From the NCBI RefSeq assembly GCF_020360975.1, contig NW_025408667.1:11470001-11534000 (forward strand): a stretch of DNA of 64,000 nt, given 5' to 3'. This document shows, one piece after another, positions 45,239-56,321 of this stretch. The notes under the pieces are model-generated. The model did not search any database. It was not told the origin of the DNA and saw nothing but the letters and a program-made list of their open reading frames with translations. Source of the DNA: Hirsutella rhossiliensis (Eukaryota > Ascomycota > Sordariomycetes > Hypocreales > Ophiocordycipitaceae). Each line of letters begins with the position of its first letter. Position 1 is the first letter of the stretch. Made by a program: the position numbers and the translations under genes.

Positions 45239-47905
45239 CAGGGTGGTTTTCCATACATGGAAAGGCCTGCAATCGATAATCGGTATCGGCCCCACATTTA
45301 TTGCAAGTATTGCAATACACCTTTCCATACTTGGTCCGTGCACGACGACAAAATGTCACTGACGACGCCTCCGACAAGATGGACAAATTCACACCATATA
45401 GTGAATTAAAAATACGAAGTAATTTATTGAGCTTAATGATAATGTCAAAAAGAAGGGTAGGCAAATCTTGCGTGTTTTATTCCAAAAGAGGAGGGAAATC
45501 AGACGGGGAATTTACACGAAATCTCACACCACAGCCCCTTCTTCCCCCTTCAAGACATTGTTCTTCACCCAATGCTTCAAGCATTCTCCCTTTTCAATTT
45601 GGTCCGCATCCAATTGTGCCCTTTCCCAGGAGATCGTACGACGAGCCCCTGAAAAAACCCGTTCCGGCTCATCACTCATCGCTGGCATTGATAGGATATC
45701 TATTGCCATTCGTGATAACTTCGGCCATCGTTTCCTATGTCGCTCTTGAAGCCACCATGATAAGGCAGTTGTTGGCGCAATGTCGTATGGATCACCTGAG
45801 ATGTAATCTTCATACTCGTCTTGACTTGTAGGTCGAGCACAATTCTGCAGATTTCTCGAAATACGATCAAATGCATCAAGATCATTGTTTTCCTCTTCGT
45901 CAAGTGCCTGATACGAAATTGTACCGTCGTTTGTATCTCGGTATGAGTGCCACAGGTCTTTGACCTGTTTGAAAGCAGTTTTATGCCACTTCTTCTTCCA
46001 ATTTGAGTGAATGTACGTCGTACGATAGCTTGGATGAAGGACCAAAGCAGCCGCGTAATAGGGCGAATTCTCTGTCTTGCTGTAATATTTATCGAAGACT
46101 TCCCACCCCTTCCGGATCCTGGGGGAAAGTTCTGGGTCTGATTTATATGAGATCTATTACACCATATTAGCGTTCACGTGAAGATATCAGACAAGAATGT
46201 ATGTTACCAAAGCCTCATCAAAACATCGGATCAAGACGTCCATCGTGAACAGCACTTTATCAAGCGTGGCGTGATCCCCTTGCGTTGCCAGTGTTGCTCG
46301 TGAAAACGGTTGAAGGATCTCTTTAATCGTGCGGAGCCGAGTCCAATCTTCTGGTGATAGAAAATCGGCAGAGAGATCTGCAAAGTGATTCTTGGTGTAG
46401 GTGTCCAGGGCACCTGCAATTCCCTTCTGTGGCAACGTGCAGCATTTGGTACCAACTATTCCACCTTGTACGATTATCAAGTGGAATCCCTCTCCCTGCG
46501 AGCTCGTTGAATTCCTTGGTTCGTCCTGACGAACTTCGAATATTGATAACCAGGTTGTGGAGCTTTCCAAGTGGGCCGAGAAGCCGAAACTCGGCGCGCT
46601 GTTTTTGGATTCCTTCAAGTTCTTCTCCGTTATCGTACTGTTCGCACCGTTTCGAGTCTAGAGAGCCTTGGAACAGGAACGCTTGAACTGCCAAGTTAAT
46701 AATGTGGCCCATACATCGGAGACGGTGGACTTCGGGATCCCAATCAATGCCCTCCTCTTCCTTGAGGCATGTACTGAATGCACGGCAAAGGGTATCATTC
46801 GTACTCGAGTTATCACCCACAACACTACCAATGCGTCGCACAATGCCAAAATCTCGCAGAACTGGCATAAGAGTAATAAACTGCTCTTCTCCTGAGTGGT
46901 TGGCTACCGGCCGAAGAGCAAGGAGTGTTTTTTTTCGTGCTTCTTGAACATGGTCGACAAAATGAGCGCAAATTCCGAGAAGAAGAAGTCGATTGGGAGA
47001 AGTCCAAATATCAAGTGAAAGATGGACCTTGGACATTGCCGATTGGAGCTTCTTTCGTACGATTTTCTTTGCAGATTGGAATTGCTGATCAATGATTCCT
47101 GGAATAGTTGAGTGGGCTGAGGGGAGAAAGTCCTTCGCGACAGGATTCAAGGTAGAAATGAAGAGGTGAAATTCCCGAGATTCAACTATTCGGTATGGGA
47201 GGTTTAGTATGACGACTAACCAAGCTAGCGCTTTATTGATCTTTTCTTCGTCAAGGTAGCCTTTGAAGACCTGGGACTCAATCTCTGTCGCACGGCCCAG
47301 ATCCCGCGCTTGCCCATAGAGTTGATCAAACCCTTCGATGATGGACGATTGAAGAGGAGATAAATTCTCTACGACATTGATGTCGTGCTTGCCCTCAAGG
47401 TGTTTTCGAAAATTGGTGGTAACCGAAGTGCTGTAGGGATCCTCCTGGGGACAATGAAGACAATACATGAGGCGGTTCCTGCCTTTGAACTCCGCTTCCC
47501 TTTCACTGCCAGATGAGCATGTTTTCATGATCCAAAAGCAGGTTTTTCTCTTGTCTTGCGAGATGTAGACGTGGAAGAATCTGAAATAATGGATTCAGAA
47601 TCGAAGAAGGATAACACAGACTCAGAATCCATCGTCGCGAGGTGATAATATGGTGTGGGTTGGTGGGGAAGATGATTTCGTGGATGTGGGATTTTTGCGG
47701 GTTCAAGCCCCTGGAATAAGGTACAGCAAACATGGGCTTACAACGATTACGGTGAACAAGGACTCTTGTAAATAACCCCTTGTGGGAACCCTGTTAGTGG
47801 CGTGGTTTAGCCAATAATATGGAAATACATGGATCCATATCCATACCTTTTCCATGCCATTCATGGAAAGGGTATTTCCATATTTAGATATGGAAAACCA
47901 CCCTG
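45239..47905 (-). mobile_element. hAT transposon with perfect 8-bp TSD
   Basis: Both ends carry the inverted repeat CAGGGTGGTTTTCCATA (17 bp). They are flanked by the perfect octamer GGCTCACT at 45231-45238 and 47906-47913. An 8-bp target duplication is the hallmark of hAT elements. Subterminal regions contain many short TTTCCATA/TATGGAAA motifs, especially 47820-47900, which are probable transposase binding sites. The element is 2667 bp with one transposase gene on the minus strand. It lies within a host sequence that borders a diverged solo LTR. Perfect TSD and TIRs indicate a recent insertion. Confidence 0.96.
45524..47528 (-). pseudogene. hAT transposase (BED finger, hAT dimerisation domain)
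   Basis: The ATG at 47528 leads into a BED-type zinc finger (CLHCPQEDP, then FRKHLEGKH, residues 23-50). The catalytic domain has SLDIWTSPN, then GDNSSTNDT and RLRCMGHIINLAVQAF, in which the C-x2-H pair is conserved in hAT transposases. Near 46430 the frame shifts by one base (VATEGNC against LPQKGIAG) into 46187-46618. A 39-nt intron is likely at 46154-46192 (GT start, gctaat branch-like, AG end), since joining it restores the frame to the C-terminal exon. That exon has the dimerisation block LSMPAMSDEPERVFSGARR and ends at 45524. Apart from the single shift the protein looks complete, about 640 residues. Confidence 0.9.
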
Positions 47906-47912
47906 GGCTCAC

Positions 47913-48191
47913 TGTCGCACAGCAAGATGATGCACAGTATGAATAGCTGAGCAACGATCGGGGAGAAGATCCCCAGTGAATCGGGCAACGAAAGACCCTT
48001 AATTTTCTATCTAAGTGATTGTGAAAATTTGGCTTCTTATACTTGTGAGCTTGGGCTGAGTAGCGATGTCGCCACCCAGGCAGCATAGATGACGTTGTCA
48101 CCTAGAAGGTTCGAATCTATCACTAATATAGTATTACGAACTGCCTGCTGCCTGCTAGGCAGCACAGTGAATGAGCGTGCTGATCTTGACA
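47913..48191 (-). repeat. Diverged solo LTR, inverted relative to 40539
   Basis: Read in reverse it starts TGTCAAGATCAG and ends TGTGCGACA, like 40539-40773, with shared internal blocks (gtgaatgagcg, then gtgaatcgggcaacg). It is longer by about 44 bp and more diverged. The flanking pentamers (CTCAC, CAATT) do not match, so the target duplication has decayed or the copy was rearranged. The hAT element is inserted at its inner edge. Confidence 0.8.
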
Positions 48192-48272
48192 CAATTTGAG
48201 GAAGCAAAGATGAGGCGATTCAGGCGAGCTTCGTGGAAGCTCTGAGTCGCGTCATCCAGCCTCGCTGCCCAT

Positions 48273-49091
48273 ATGACGTCACTTGACGTCCAGCATCGCA
48301 CGAGTTTGCTGTCATCGGCTTCTTCAATCCCCATACGCTCCGAGTTCGCATTTCATCCATCTTTGCCGTCCGACAAGAAGGTTGCCCATGGAATACTCAA
48401 GGAGAATAGCGCTGTTACTGGAGGCAGTGGGTCGATTTCGAGGATAGCAAGCAACGCTTTGCCCACATATTCTTCTGCCACGGTGTTGCCGTCTCTGGGC
48501 GACTCTGCAACAGCCAGGGAGTTGCATTTGCCACCTACAGTCCCTGACAGCTCGGCTGGTCTAATTGGCTCGAGCACTTCTAAGCCCGAAACAAGCCTTG
48601 ATTCAACTGTTGTGGCTCAGCAGCCCGGACGGGCGGCCGGTGATAAGGAACCCATTCCCAATGGACGGTTCACCACTGCCACAGTACCAGCTAGCAGTAG
48701 TCCAGAGAACGATGTATTTGCTACCAATGAAACAGGAGACCAATCTCCGAAGCAAAAAGCCACCAGCGCTGGCATCGCCATGGGCGCAGTTGGTCTTGGC
48801 TTGTTGTGCGGTACAATGACATTCGTTGTCGCCAAACGATACAAACACCGCCAACAGTCATATCGACGTTTCGGTTCTGCAACGACCAGTCAAAGTTCTT
48901 TGGAGATACGGTGTGCGGGGCTTGTGACCAGTCCTCCTGTGAATCCGTCTATGCTCCCAGGTCCGTTCTCAAATAATATCAACAGTAGTCCGCCCAAGCA
49001 ATCTAGCAGTGGCCAGTGGAAGACAAATCGAAACCGAGCCCCAGATATTTCCAGCCCAGTTTTGGTGGAAAACACGCTCAGCTGGAGGTGA
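48273..49091 (+). CDS. Ser/Thr-rich single-pass membrane protein
   Basis: The frame from ATG at 48273 to TGA at 49089 encodes 272 residues. Residues 1-165 are rich in Ser, Thr and Pro and probably O-glycosylated. Residues about 168-188 form one hydrophobic segment (AGIAMGAVGLGLLCGTMTFVV), followed by a basic stop-transfer stretch (AKRYKHRQQSYRR). The rest is a Ser-rich cytoplasmic tail. The layout resembles fungal cell-wall stress sensors and mucin-like proteins, but no WSC or other named domain is seen. No signal peptide is visible at this ATG, so a short upstream exon may be missing. A CRE-like repeat (TGACGTCA, then TGACGTC) overlaps the start. Confidence 0.6.
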   Translation: MTSLDVQHRTSLLSSASSIPIRSEFAFHPSLPSDKKVAHGILKENSAVTGGSGSISRIASNALPTYSSATVLPSLGDSATARELHLPPTVPDSSAGLIGSSTSKPETSLDSTVVAQQPGRAAGDKEPIPNGRFTTATVPASSSPENDVFATNETGDQSPKQKATSAGIAMGAVGLGLLCGTMTFVVAKRYKHRQQSYRRFGSATTSQSSLEIRCAGLVTSPPVNPSMLPGPFSNNINSSPPKQSSSGQWKTNRNRAPDISSPVLVENTLSWR

Positions 49092-51192
49092 CAACTCAAA
49101 TGCACTGCCACTCAGCAACCAGCGGCTCGGTATTAGGTAGTTTGCTGGGCTGGCGCAGATGATAAAGATCATCTCTATTTAGCGGGAACAAAGGCCCTTC
49201 ATATGGCTCAAGCTCAATGCTGCCCAAAATACTCATTTTAGAAATACTTTATCTGCGCCAAGCAGGACTGGGCTTGCCGCCCGGCCCTCCGGGTCGAAGG
49301 CTGTTCAGGGACCGAAGAGAACCCCGTGTTTCGTGCTTCCAAACTGACGGGACGGTAACATCTTTACTGCCTTTCTAGCCAGTTGAAGATCAGTCTCTGG
49401 CCTGAGCAGTCATGTAACGTGGCACTTGTGACACGGAAGCTATAGCGCGACGGGGGCCAGAGAGAGTATGATCCCAGAACGTCACCATTAAAAACACCCT
49501 TGCCAGATCGTCCAACTCCGTGATGTTCCGTACGAGTTTCCGACCGCAACTGAGCACCATAAGCTACTGTTCGGCATCATGCCCAGAGTGAAGTTGTATT
49601 GTTGATTGCCGGTACTGCCCTCGGTGCATTTCCTGTATTGGCTGAGGGAGCCAGCATAGCAATAGCCTCACTGTGGGCTAGTTTCTGCTTAATACCGGTA
49701 AGTCACCGTTGACACGCATGCTAAGCCCCACCATGCCGTCTAAACGCAGTGGTGTTAGCTATAGGCCATGACACGCCAGGTAGCAGTTTCTTTTGCTTGC
49801 GGCAAACTGCTCCAAAACCCCCTTTTGAATAGGAATCAAGCCTCCCAACCTTTTCTGCAATCTAAAATAACATTTGCTACTGTACAGTGCAAGGCCTGGG
49901 TGCAACTCGTGTCGCGGAATAGGCTAAAATGTCTTTTCTGATGATGCCGCTTATGGCCAGAATGGTCGCAAGACGACGTATGAAATGCTGACTCCGCACT
50001 CATCTTCAGGGTAATTACTGCAGGGCAGTAGATGGCTGCCCTGAAGGGCACGTACCCTGTGAAGCAAGCTTACTCTTCTGCATCTTGTAGGCAAAGCCTG
50101 TAGTACCCCTTTCTGGCCATTGATGATGCCTCGGACAGGTGTCAACATGTCCGCAGCCGCAAAACGGGATGGGATATGAGAGTCCGAAAAGGGCCAGTCG
50201 GCTCCGGACGGCCTAAAATAGATGGCGCTGTAGTATTTGAAGCAAAGCCTGGACCTTCAAGGGTTACGGGTTCGGTACAGAAAGGGCATGTCCAAGAAAC
50301 ACTAGCGACACATCGAGCAATGGATGACCTGGCTTGTCTACAGAACTTAACAAGGAGAATATGATGCTGCATGGGCACCAGAAGAATCCAATTTTGCCAT
50401 CAGCAGCCTTATTCATTGGTATCCCAGAGGCCACGGCCCCACCGGGGCAAAATGGTACTACATGCAACTGCCTCGCTCATGTCGTTTGAAGGTGTAGAAG
50501 CAACTGACAAAATCACCATGGCAACTTCCATCCTCTAACCCCCGGGTGATTTCACCCTTTGCGGCCAACGAACGGAGGGTAGCTAGGTGGGTGGTGCGGC
50601 GTCCGGACAGGAGTGTCCCATCTAAGTCGGCAGGTAGTCAGCTCTTGGCTACAAACACAACTGGACTCTAAGCATTGGTAGCTGGTCTCCAGATAGCGAT
50701 ACAGTATTGTATTAAATATAAAGCCAGGGTGCATTTATTGCAAGAACAGGACATCAAGTTGTGAGCACTTTCCCTCTATGTTTTTTTTTTCGCATACCTC
50801 GTCCGAAAATTCTCATTTAACCCAAGGTAACAACAGTACAGGTGTTCCAACTCGGGCACTACCAAACAACGCAGTGCGGAGGAGTAAGCACGAGTGGCCC
50901 GAAGTGGCCGCTGGCCGCTCCTTTTATCCACCGCATATCGTATAAACTCGTCGTGCTAGCGACAGGACCGAAGACAACCTGGGTGATTGCTGAGCGCCGG
51001 ACCGACCACCCCTTTTAACATGCCTTCCAAAAACTCTTTCCTGTTTTCCCCTACGCTCGCAAGTGCAACTTCGCGAATACGAGGGTAAAATAGACATAGA
51101 GAGTAGCATTTGAACCGTCTCGCCTACCTCTTTCTGCCTACCAAAGTGCATAGAGACGCACGCCTTCCAGGCGGCGTTATCTACGTGCAAAG
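49092..51192. other. No clear gene; exon-like fragment at 49581-49679
   Basis: Near 49581-49679 a frame reads LIAGTALGAFPVLAEG and then SIAIASLWASFCLIP, directly followed by gtaagtc, a good splice donor. It could be an exon of a membrane protein, but no partner exon was found. Overlapping frames at 50142-50378 (minus) and 50176-50364 (plus) have no motif. A run of T at 50781-50790 and a 5'-UTR-like stretch precede the LINE ORF1 start. Confidence 0.35.
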
Positions 51193-51783
51193 ATGGCAGA
51201 AAAGGGAGGGGATCCCCCTTTGCAAAACCACCAAAATTTTCCACCCCAGCCTAGTCAGCCCCATACGCTTACCCGAGCCACTTATGCTATACACGATAGC
51301 GATAGCGACCCTGAGCTGCCGGACTACGATATAGAGCCCGAGGTTCTACCGTCGCCCTGACCCTAACCCTCACTAAGGCCCCAGCCCTAGCTACAGCCTC
51401 TACTCAAGCCCCTACGACCCCCTCTAGCTCCCTAGAGAGAAATAAGACCCTAGCAGGCCTATCTAGGCCTCCAACAGCACAAAGGTTTACATTTAAAACA
51501 CCGCCCCAGCCAGTCACCCCTCTTTGCACCCCTATTCTTATAGGGGATAAGAGGAGACGCCCAGACTCCCTAGGAGGCCTAAAAGACACAGAACAGACCC
51601 TCTGACTGTTAAATGCCGCCCCAGTCTCACTAAAAGAGGCGCAGAAAATAAGGCCTTTATTCTCAAAGCTTATAGAAGGAATTACACACGCTTCAGCTAA
51701 CTTGGTCAGCGAGGGACCCTTCCCTAGGCTGCTGCCTCTCCCCTCCTCCCAGGGGCTAAAACTAGTCTGTGGAACCAGTCGAA
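51193..51783 (+). pseudogene. LINE ORF1, N-terminal part
   Basis: The ATG at 51193 begins MAEKGGDPPLQNHQNF, followed by an acidic patch (DSDSDPELPDYDIEPE). The frame stops at TGA near 51358 and continues in another phase as a Ser/Thr/Pro-rich stretch and then RFTFKTPPQPVTP and EAQKIRPLFSKLIEGI. This is the usual design of ORF1 (nucleic-acid chaperone) in fungal Tad-like LINEs. One further TGA lies near 51601. The gypsy element is inserted at its right end. Confidence 0.75.
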
Positions 51784-52062
51784 TGTCAGGGCCCTACCTG
51801 GGACCCCTGGGTTACCGTGACACACCTGGGGACTACTACGGAAACCGCGGACGGGCAGCTCCGGGCACGGGCAGCTCCGGGCACGGGCAGCTCCGACGGT
51901 AGGTACGGGCAGCCCCGTCATCCAGGTCCGAAGCGACAGGGAGGATATGAGGAGGTCACGGCGTTAGGAGTTATGTGGTTTTCTTTCCTCTTCATCTTAG
52001 TATTCTTTCGTTACAGAGTATCTTGCTAGCTTTGTCTGCAGTCCCCTTCGCTCGCCGTGACA
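51784..52062 (+). repeat. Gypsy-2 5' LTR
   Basis: Contains three to four tandem copies of a 16-17-bp unit, cgggcagctccgggca, at about 51857-51900. A G-run length difference in two of these copies and one T in a T-run are the only differences from the 3' LTR. Confidence 0.96.
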
Positions 52063-52235
52063 TAATACTAAGATCGCCCTTACCGACCCCAATACCCATT
52101 TGCGTTAATTGCTCTGCCAATTGCGCTAAGTGGTTATTGCCGCCGGTCACGCCGCACACCCGGCACCTTACCCTACGTGGAAGATTCCAAAGATATCAGT
52201 TAGAAACTGATCTTCCGTCCGCTAGTACGCGTACG

Positions 52236-53889
52236 ATGGCTCCTACGACGAGCGAGACTCCGGCCAGCCTAGACGGGCCTGCCGACGACCACGACTGCAT
52301 CGAAGTACAGATGGCTAGTCAGAAGAACGAGAGACAACCTGATCCCTACTTGAGGGACGAACGACAATGCAGAGACCGTTAGAAGAGACGGCTAGAGTGG
52401 GCCGCGACTTCCAGGTCCCCCAGAAACTGACAACAGACTTGCACGAGCTCCTCCTTACGGATTCCGACCAGGACCTCGTCCAGCAGTTCGCACACACCGT
52501 CCTTGCCGCGCAGGAGAACCCTACCCCCTTTACAGCAAAGACAGGCCGCACGAGCGGGACCCTAGACGCGGCCTGGGTGAAAAGCGTCATCGCGAATGCG
52601 AAACATGAGGGCCTTGCTAGGGAACTGCAACACTTAGTCAACGAACGTAACGCGGCGTTACAGTTACTTCGTTGGACGGTCGAACGGTCCAGCACCCGAG
52701 AGAAGGTTGCCCGTCAGATCCTCGAACGAGCCCTCGCGAACCAGAAGGAGCTAGGCCGTCAGGCCAGAGCTCGCCAGCAAGATCTTATGGATTACACGGA
52801 CCAGATCCGTGCGATCGAGGCGAGCTATGCAGGCATCAAAGACTCTGGGGCGCTCCGACAGGATACCCCGGGCCCTCAGGAGCACCACACACCCCACGAC
52901 CTCACGCCATCTCCCCGTCTGAAGAACGAACCCTCGCAGGCGCCATCGTCGACTACGTCCACAGCCCGGACCCGGCACAATACAATCAAGATCAAGGACC
53001 CGGAGCCCTTGGACAATGGATCGAATCCGCGTTACGCTGACTGGAAGGCAGCAGTGGAGCGGAAGATGGAATTAAACGCCTACTTCTTTCCCGACGAATT
53101 CGCTAGGATTACGTGGATCGCGACCCTTATCAAGGGACAAGCGCACGAGGTCCTAGCGCCCTACCTCGCGAAACAGGACGACCTCGAGATCAGATCCGTG
53201 GGTCAGATCTTCGAGCTCCTTGGGTCAGTTTACGATAACAAGAGCCACAAGTGGGAGGCGAGGCAGCGGCTGGATAGCCTGAAAATGAAACAAGGGGAGT
53301 CCTTTATCGACTTCGCAGCGAAGTTCGTAACCCTTGCGACAAAAGCAGGACTCCATGACCGAGACCGGATCACAGAGCTTCACAAGAAGCTCACCGGTCG
53401 GATCCGCCTAAACAGCCAAGATATCTACGAGCGGTACGAGGAGCTTACGTTTGCTCAATATCGTGACCGGATGACTGCCCGGTATCTTGTTCAGGTTGAC
53501 GCGTTAGAGGGACTGAAGGAGGACCGAGAGGAGGTTGCGAAGACTAGGATACCGACCCCAGACCGAGGAATAATCCGCCTCCTCGGTCAAAGGCAGTCCG
53601 ATTCGCTCCCCAAACCGAGTTACGGGCCCAGCGACCCTCGACTCCGCCGACTACCACGTTGCCGTCTGATGGTACCTTTAAGGGGAACTGTTTCGTTTGC
53701 AAAAGACCGGGCCATCAGGCTGCCGTCTGTCCGACAAAGGGATCCCCACGAGTGGCCGCACTTGTGGCGGCAGTGGGGACGGTAAACGACCAACTGAGAG
53801 CGTTATTGGAAGGATCGGACAGCGAAGGTAGCGAGTCGCAGGACGATCAAGATGAGGAGTCCGAGGTAGCGGGAAATGCCATAGCCTGA
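52236..53889 (+). pseudogene. Gypsy-2 gag with CCHC knuckle
   Basis: A probable ATG at 52236 (MAPTTSETPASLDG) starts gag. After a frame change near 52365 the main frame 52367-53785 contains the capsid region (ADWKAAVERKMELN, then FIDFAAKFVTLATKAGL). A second change near 53650 leads to 53659-53889 with CFVCKRPGHQAAVC, a CCHC zinc knuckle, and an acidic tail (SDSEGSESQDDQDEESE). A coiled coil is likely around residues 100-160 of the main frame. Gag forms the particle and binds the RNA. Confidence 0.88.
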
Positions 53890-53942
53890 GCAAAGGCTCC
53901 CGCACAGGCTATATCCTAAGTATTCGCAAGCTTACTGAGAAC

Positions 53943-54395
53943 TTGAACTTATCGACAATTGATCACTTAATTGGCGGTCCTAGTTTTGTGATTAATAGCA
54001 CGATTCGCAAACATGGCCTCGCTATCTCAGTACGCATCCTTGTGGATACCGGAGCACAAACGTGGCTATTAGGCAACTCACGCCTAACAAAGCCAGCAGC
54101 TAAACGACTCGACCTCCCTAGACGCAGCTATACAGCGCCGCGTTATATTAAGGGAATTGATGGTCGTGCTCAGTGTATCACTTCTTCTATCCAAGCAGAC
54201 TTCCAGCTCCAGGGGCGGACTTTCCGCGATCAACCGATCCTTGAGGCCGACCTAGGGACGAGGAACGATTTCCACCTGATCGTAGGACTTATGTTCTTGA
54301 GCCATTTCGATATCCGTCTCGACTGCCGCCGTCGTCGCCTTATCTTCCCTCCTGAGCTGGAAGCCCAGAGGACTGGATCCCGATATTGCACTTAA
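53943..54395 (+). pseudogene. Gypsy-2 aspartic protease
   Basis: An open frame of 150 codons (from a TTG) contains ILVDTGAQTWLLG, with the catalytic DTG at 54045-54053, and a later GLMFLSHFDIRLD, the usual retropepsin C-terminal block. It follows gag at once and leads into the RT linker in another phase. Confidence 0.87.
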
Positions 54396-54611
54396 GGCTT
54401 CTCGTCTTATGTACCCGAAGCCAGTTTCCTACGAGTTCAGGCCGACGTAGAGCGGCGAGACCACCTTTGGGAAGAAGCAGAAAGACAGGACCAGGAAGAA
54501 GACGGCGCGGCCCATATCATCCAGATCTCTCCGCGATACAGGAACCAACAGGGGCCACGAGCACCATCGGCCCACGGCAACATCGTCCACGGTACTCTAC
54601 TCATCGAGGGG

Positions 54612-56320
54612 ATGACCTGGGAAGATGAACCGAGCACTGGCGGGCATCGAGTGGAGAGACCCTGCCAGAAGGATATCAGGCCACGGTACCAACGGAGGGC
54701 GCAGGATCTCGATATACTGATGATTTCGGCACCAGCATTCCACGCAGGTATCCGTCGCAGGAAGGACCATCGGCATGCCTACGAAGATGTGACTTTCCTC
54801 AACCTTCACATGATCGATAAGGCGCTCGGGGAAAGGGGCGAGCAGGATAACCAACAGGACGAGGACGACCGTTTCCTCGCAGAAAAGCTACCTCCAGAGC
54901 TCGCAGACCTAGCCGACGTGTTCTCCCGCGAGGACAGCAATAGGATGCCTCCGTCCCGCCCAGGGTAGACCATAAGATCGAACTAACAGGGCCTGCTGCG
55001 TTACGAACGCACCCATTGTACAGCCTTAACCGCGAACAGCTGGAGACTATGAAGGAGTATTTACAGGATAGTCTCCAGAAGGGCTTCATTGAGCCAAGCA
55101 GCGCACAGTTCGGATCCCTGTCTGTTTTGCAAAAAGAAGGATGGCAAGCTGCGTTTTTGCGTAGATTTCCGAACTCAATCAGCTAACTAAGAAGGATCGG
55201 TACCTATCCTCTTATTAGCGAGACCCTAGACCGCATTGCGAAGGCGAAGATATTTACGAAGCTAGATATTAGGCAGGCGTTCCACCGGATCCGGCTCGAA
55301 CCGGATTCAGTCGAACTAACCGCCTTCCGCACGCGTTACGGCCAGTTCCACTACAAGGTCCTTCCTTCGGGTTATGCAACGGGCCTAGTACGTTCCAACG
55401 GTTTATTAACACGACCCTTTGGGACTACCTCGACTCTTTCTGTACGGCCTACCTCGATGATATCCTCGTGTTCTCCGAAGATAAGAAGGAACATATGCGA
55501 CACGTACGGCTCGTTCTAGAGCGACTTCGGGAAGCGGGTCTTCAAGTAGACATCAAGAAATGCGAATTCGGTGTCACAAAGACGGATTTCCTTGGGTTTA
55601 TTATTAGTACGGATGGTATCTCCGTCGACCCTAGGAAAGTCTCGGCTATCCTGACCTGGCAGACCCCACGATGCAAAAAAGAGCTGCAGTCCTTCCTCGG
55701 ATTCTGCAACTTCTACCGTCGGTTTATCCGTAACTACGGTAGAATCTGCCGACCCCTAAACCGCTTGACAGGGAGAGTAGGTGGGATTTCGACGACCGGT
55801 GCCTTGAGGCCTTCGAGACCCTAAAGACAGCTCTAACTACCGCGCCAGTCCTCGTCCACTTCATAGAGGACCGCGAGACGAAGCTAGAGACTGACGCGTC
55901 GGATGGGGTTATCGCGGGCGTGCTCTCACAACTAGCGGACGATGGACAATGGCACCCGGTCTCGTTCCTTACGAAAACGATGAACGCAGCGGAGTGTAAC
56001 TATGAGATACACGATAAGGAGCTCCTGGCTATTATCGTGTGCCTGAAGGAATGGATGCCCTTGTATCCCTAGTCGCTCCCGGAGTCATCAAGATCTTCAC
56101 CGACCACCAAGCCCTCCAGTACTTCGCTACAAAGAGGATGCTAAACGCACGGCAAGCTCGATGGATCGAGACCCTTGCTATGGTTGGATTCGAAATCCAC
56201 TATCGCCCGGGCAAGCAAAACGTCGTCGCCGACGCTCTTTCCCGCAAGGCCCAGGACGTGCAGTTACAGAAGGCGCTCAAGGAGTTGAACCGCTCGCAGA
56301 TCCTAATCCCAGCAACTCAG
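54612..56320 (+). pseudogene. Gypsy-2 reverse transcriptase and RNase H
   Basis: A linker frame (54612-54968) ends in LPPELADLADVFSRED. RT then runs in changing phases: TGPAALRTHPLYSLNREQ near 54985, FCVDFRTLNQL-type sequence split by a shift near 55160, KIFTKLDIRQAFHRIRLE at about 55250-55300, and YLDDILVFSED with the catalytic aspartates at 55456-55461. The frame 55468-55824 holds the thumb. RNase H follows (TDASDGVIAGVLSQL near 55890; IFTDHQALQYF near 56095). At least four frame changes occur (near 54966, 55140, 55390 and 55790-56050). Confidence 0.9.
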
Positions 56321-56321
56321 T

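Noticed and set aside
40539..48191. A 7.6-kb DNA transposon carrying the ferric reductase, bounded by 0.24-kb inverted repeats
   Set aside because: The left repeat has its own TG...CA ends, a TATA-like box and a perfect 5-bp duplication, so it is a solo LTR; the right repeat is a diverged inverted copy of the same LTR.
50142..50378. Overlapping frames on both strands as a gene
   Set aside because: No motif, no codon bias, no splice context; frames start without good support.
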